Source of the DNA: Sphingopyxis sp.
GTDB taxonomy: Bacteria; Pseudomonadota; Alphaproteobacteria; Sphingomonadales; Sphingomonadaceae
Reading direction: 5' to 3'
Length of the DNA stretch: 36,060 nt
Assembly: GCF_025869345.1 (NCBI RefSeq)
Contig: NZ_JAOZVW010000104.1
Span: 1-36,060, forward strand
This document shows, piece by piece, positions 33,416 to 36,060 of the stretch. Below the pieces are notes generated by a model. The model was not told the origin of the DNA and did no database searches. It worked only from the letters and a program-made list of their open reading frames with translations. Positions within the stretch are counted from its first letter, which is position 1. Every line of letters begins with the position of its first letter. Made by a program: the position numbers and the translations under genes.

Positions 33416-34201
33416 ATGAACTTGAATCCCTGTTCGGCTCGAAGCCTATCGCTGTTGCTAGGCAGCTTGGCTGTAGCTTCGTGTGTTGCCAGTCCAACCA
33501 CGGCGGAACGCAATCCGGCCGCGGTATCGTTACGCTCGCCCTTGCTTGCTCCCGAATGGGGATGGCGCTGCTACGGACGGTTCGACATTGAAGGCCGCCG
33601 TGTCACGATTTGGCGCGATTTCGATGTTTCTGGCAAACTAAACCCATACCAAATTCAGACCTTTGAACATGAGCCTAATGGCACCTATTGGACCATAGAT
33701 CCACGTCCAGAGGGGCCTCCGAAGGGAGAGCCGATATCTTGGGATACAGGGCGCAGCGAAGCAGAGGTCTTGCGGAATGGCCCTGACTACGTGCACATCA
33801 ATTATCCTTGGCACACTGAGGTCGTCGGCCCTGTGCACGCCTATTTTTGGGGCGATGGAACCTATGTGGGCGCTGAGCGGCTGTACAGCGCAGGGCAAGT
33901 GCGACGCTCCACCGAACGCGACGGGAAGATGGGTGGTCTTAGCGGAGGCCTATCGAAGGGGCCCATTCTGCGAGCACTGTACGGATCGGAGGCTTGGGCG
34001 TACAAAGTCACCGATGCAACCGGGAAGGAACTGACATCCGGCGTCTTTCATCCCCCCGATCTCGCCCGCGCCATCGCTGCATATCGATTTGCCCGCGCTG
34101 AAATCGAGAAACTGGATACGGAATTTCGCACGGATTTTGAAACGCGCACGCTCGGCTCGACAACTTGTAGCGCGCACGCAGACCCAGCGGATGGGATCTG
34201 A
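33416..34201 (+). CDS. Putative lipoprotein, uncharacterised, atypical composition
   Basis: A 261-residue protein with a lipoprotein signal peptide (SLLLGSLAVASC, lipobox VASC, Cys 23). The mature part is rich in Trp and Tyr (APEWGWRCYGRFDIEGRRVT, NPYQIQTFEHEPNGTYWTID) and has no recognised domain. A hand-counted line (33661-33720) is 53% G+C, well below the flanking ABC and antiporter genes, suggesting later acquisition. The start at 33416 is used; the open frame back to 33290 overlaps the ABC gene. Confidence 0.7.
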   Translation: MNLNPCSARSLSLLLGSLAVASCVASPTTAERNPAAVSLRSPLLAPEWGWRCYGRFDIEGRRVTIWRDFDVSGKLNPYQIQTFEHEPNGTYWTIDPRPEGPPKGEPISWDTGRSEAEVLRNGPDYVHINYPWHTEVVGPVHAYFWGDGTYVGAERLYSAGQVRRSTERDGKMGGLSGGLSKGPILRALYGSEAWAYKVTDATGKELTSGVFHPPDLARAIAAYRFARAEIEKLDTEFRTDFETRTLGSTTCSAHADPADGI

Positions 34202-34333
34202 CCGGCCCTAACGGGAATGACGAATGTCCGCTTTCCACCCCGAAGCGGCCTTTGCATTCCGCACCGAGCTCCAATCGCAACAAAATCACTTGAGTTGCTT
34301 GACCGCGCGCCTTCGCGCCCTTTACGCTGCCCT

Positions 34334-35983
34334 ATGCCGCATGACACCACCCTGATCGGTACCGTGGTCGCCGGGCTCGGCGTCGCCTTTCTGATGGGCG
34401 CGCTCGCGCATAAGCTGCGCATTTCGCCGATCGCGGGCTATCTGCTCGCGGGGGTGATGGTCGGGCCGTTCACGCCGGGGATCGTCGCCGATACCGGGCT
34501 TGCGCTCCAGCTTGCCGAGATCGGGGTGATCCTGCTGATGTTCGGGGTCGGGCTGCATTTCTCGCTCAAGGACCTCTTGTCGGTGCGGCGGATCGCGGTG
34601 CCGGGGGCGATCGTGCAGATCGCGGTGGCGACCGCGCTTGGCGTCATGCTGGGGCTGTGGCTCGGCTGGCCCTTCGCGGGCAGCCTGATCTTCGGGCTCG
34701 CGCTGTCGGTCGCGAGCACGGTGGTGTTGCTGCGCGCGCTGCAGGCGCGCGACATGGTCGAGACCGAGAAGGGGCGCATCGCGGTCGGCTGGCTGATCGT
34801 CGAGGACCTCGCCATGGTGCTCGCGCTGGTGCTGTTGCCCGCGATGTTCGGGGCGCGCGGCGACGAAGCTGGTGCCGGGGCGAACGGCGCGGGGCTGCTC
34901 CAGTCGGCGGGAATCGTGCTGGTCAAGGTCGTCGGCTTCGTCGCTTTCATGCTCGTCGTCGCGCGGCGCATTTTGCCCGCGGTGCTGCACTGGGTCGCGC
35001 ATTCGGGGTCGCGCGAGTTGTTCCGCCTTGCGGTGCTGGCGATCGCGCTGGGGGTCGCGTTCGGCGCGGCGGTGGTGTTCGACGTGAGCTTCGCGCTCGG
35101 CGCCTTCTTTGCCGGGATGATCCTGGGGGAGACGCAACTCAGCCGCCGCGCGGCGGAGGAGACGCTGCCGCTGCGCGACGCCTTCGCGGTGCTGTTCTTC
35201 GTCTCGGTGGGGATGCTCTTCGATCCCAAGGTGCTGGTCGAGCAGCCGCTACCGCTGATCGCGACGGTGGCGATCATCGTCTTCGGCAAATCCTTCGCCG
35301 CCTATGCGATCGTCCGCGCCTTCGGCCATCCGAACCAGACCGCGATGACGATCGCGGTCAGTCTGGCGCAGATCGGCGAATTCTCGTTCATCCTCGCCGG
35401 GCTCGGCGTCGGGTTGAAAGTGATGCCGCCCGAGGCGCGCGACCTGATCCTGGCGGGATCGATCCTGTCGATCCTGTTCAACCCGATCCTCTTCACGCTG
35501 ATGGTCCGGCGCATCCGCGCCGAGGAAGCGCCCGAGGCCGAGGCTGGGCCCGAAGCGAGCGAAGCGCCGGCGGGCACCGGACTGGTGCTGATCGGCTATG
35601 GGCGCGTCGGCAGCCATATCGGCAGCCTGATCTGCGGGCGCGGCGCGGGGCTGGTGGTGATCGAGGACCAGAAGGACATGGCCGCCGCCGCCGAGGCGGC
35701 GGGAGCGACGGTGATCGTCGGCGACGCGACCAAGGAAAGCGTGCTGCGCAAGGCGGGGCTCGATACGGCGCGGACCTTGCTCGTCGCGATTCCCGAGGGG
35801 GCCGAGGCAGGGGCGATCGTGCGGCGGGCGCGGGAAATCAATCCGAAGCTCGTCATCGTCGCGCGCGCGCATTCGGACGAGGAGGTCGATGATCTGGTGC
35901 GGCGCGGCGCCGACCATGTCGTGATGGCCGAACGCGAGACCGCGGCGCGGATGGCCGAGCGGGCGATGTTGGCGGGGGCGTAA
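34334..35983 (+). CDS. Monovalent cation:proton antiporter, KefB/YbaL type (CPA2)
   Basis: A 549-residue CPA2-family transporter. The N-terminal membrane domain has about 12 helices (ISPIAGYLLAGVMVGPFTPG, GVILLMFGVGLHFSLKDL, VVLLRALQARDMVETEKGRI). The C-terminal RCK/TrkA-N domain starts at about residue 416 with LIGYGRVGSHIGSLICGRGA, an NAD-binding GxGxxG-like site. YbaL and KefB act as K+ efflux or K+/H+ antiporters. The start at 34334 was chosen because the upstream extension (to 34217) is repeat-like and lacks a site. It ends 25 bases before a class A repeat at the window edge. Confidence 0.92.
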   Translation: MPHDTTLIGTVVAGLGVAFLMGALAHKLRISPIAGYLLAGVMVGPFTPGIVADTGLALQLAEIGVILLMFGVGLHFSLKDLLSVRRIAVPGAIVQIAVATALGVMLGLWLGWPFAGSLIFGLALSVASTVVLLRALQARDMVETEKGRIAVGWLIVEDLAMVLALVLLPAMFGARGDEAGAGANGAGLLQSAGIVLVKVVGFVAFMLVVARRILPAVLHWVAHSGSRELFRLAVLAIALGVAFGAAVVFDVSFALGAFFAGMILGETQLSRRAAEETLPLRDAFAVLFFVSVGMLFDPKVLVEQPLPLIATVAIIVFGKSFAAYAIVRAFGHPNQTAMTIAVSLAQIGEFSFILAGLGVGLKVMPPEARDLILAGSILSILFNPILFTLMVRRIRAEEAPEAEAGPEASEAPAGTGLVLIGYGRVGSHIGSLICGRGAGLVVIEDQKDMAAAAEAAGATVIVGDATKESVLRKAGLDTARTLLVAIPEGAEAGAIVRRAREINPKLVIVARAHSDEEVDDLVRRGADHVVMAERETAARMAERAMLAGA

Positions 35984-36006
35984 CTCGCCTCCATTCCCAA
36001 AACTTT

Positions 36007-36060
36007 GTCATCCCCGCGAAAGCGGGGACCCAGGGCGGGGTCAGCCGACGCAGGCCCTGG
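36007..36060. repeat. Class A double palindrome, left half, cut by window end
   Basis: GTCATCCCCGCGAAAGCGGG followed by GACCCAGGGCGGGGTCAGCC is the left half plus linker of a class A double element, matching the linker seen at 19783-19863. The right half lies outside the window. Confidence 0.85.

Overview
The window is a GC-rich chromosomal segment (hand-counted sample lines in housekeeping genes are about 70% G+C) of an alphaproteobacterium. The best fit is Sphingomonadales, close to Sphingopyxis or Sphingomonas. The reasons are the gene repertoire (a DUF3035/BamF-type lipoprotein after lspA, an Atm1 exporter like the Novosphingobium one, a CYP153-type P450) and many copies of a short palindrome that reads as ..SRFRGND.. 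when translated. This assignment is inference from gene content, not from a marker RNA; no rRNA or tRNA gene was seen.

Layout. 1-3.6 kb: a three-gene SPFH / ribbon-helix-helix / small membrane protein operon under a near-perfect 26-bp palindrome, a PH-like membrane protein, an OsmC protein and a 2H phosphoesterase. 3.7-9.8 kb: a lipoprotein, two tandem DUF1801 genes, a small secreted protein, a TauD-type dioxygenase, an arylamine N-acetyltransferase, a glycine-zipper lipoprotein, an orphan terminase-small-subunit-like HTH protein, palindromic repeats and a second 2H phosphoesterase. 10.06-11.97 kb: an AT-rich two-gene island (about 43% G+C in a hand-counted sample) with a SAMHD1-like HD phosphohydrolase overlapping a YwgA/Panacea-like protein. 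This is the best candidate for an under-described system, possibly a dNTPase-based defence or toxin-antitoxin pair. 12-14.1 kb: thiC under a TPP riboswitch. 14.2-16.7 kb: a His/Lys-rich secreted peptide, a CYP153-like P450, and a membrane protein plus winged-helix regulator pair preceded by three tandem TTTCCA-N3-TGGAAA sites.

16.8-22 kb (minus strand): ribF-ileS-lspA-bamF-like, linking flavin cofactor synthesis, isoleucyl-tRNA charging, lipoprotein signal peptide cleavage and a lipoprotein. The ileS frame contains two in-frame copies of the chromosomal palindrome, one of them in the editing domain, and a large interleaved inverted repeat sits between ribF and ileS. 22.2-25.6 kb: a membrane dipeptidase and a purE-purK-folA operon (purine and folate metabolism). 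25.8-29 kb: a GGDEF cyclase, a small hypothetical protein, a degenerate UPF0016/GDT1-like membrane protein, dps, a bidirectional terminator and an RGG-rich double cold-shock-domain protein. 29.2-31.1 kb: rnd-like, lptC and lptA (LPS transport) without lptB next to them. 31.2-36 kb: a short uncertain ORF, an Atm1-type ABC exporter, a lipoprotein of lower GC, and a KefB/YbaL-type cation:proton antiporter.

The window both begins and ends inside copies of the same palindromic repeat family. At least four other small inverted-repeat families occupy the intergenic gaps.
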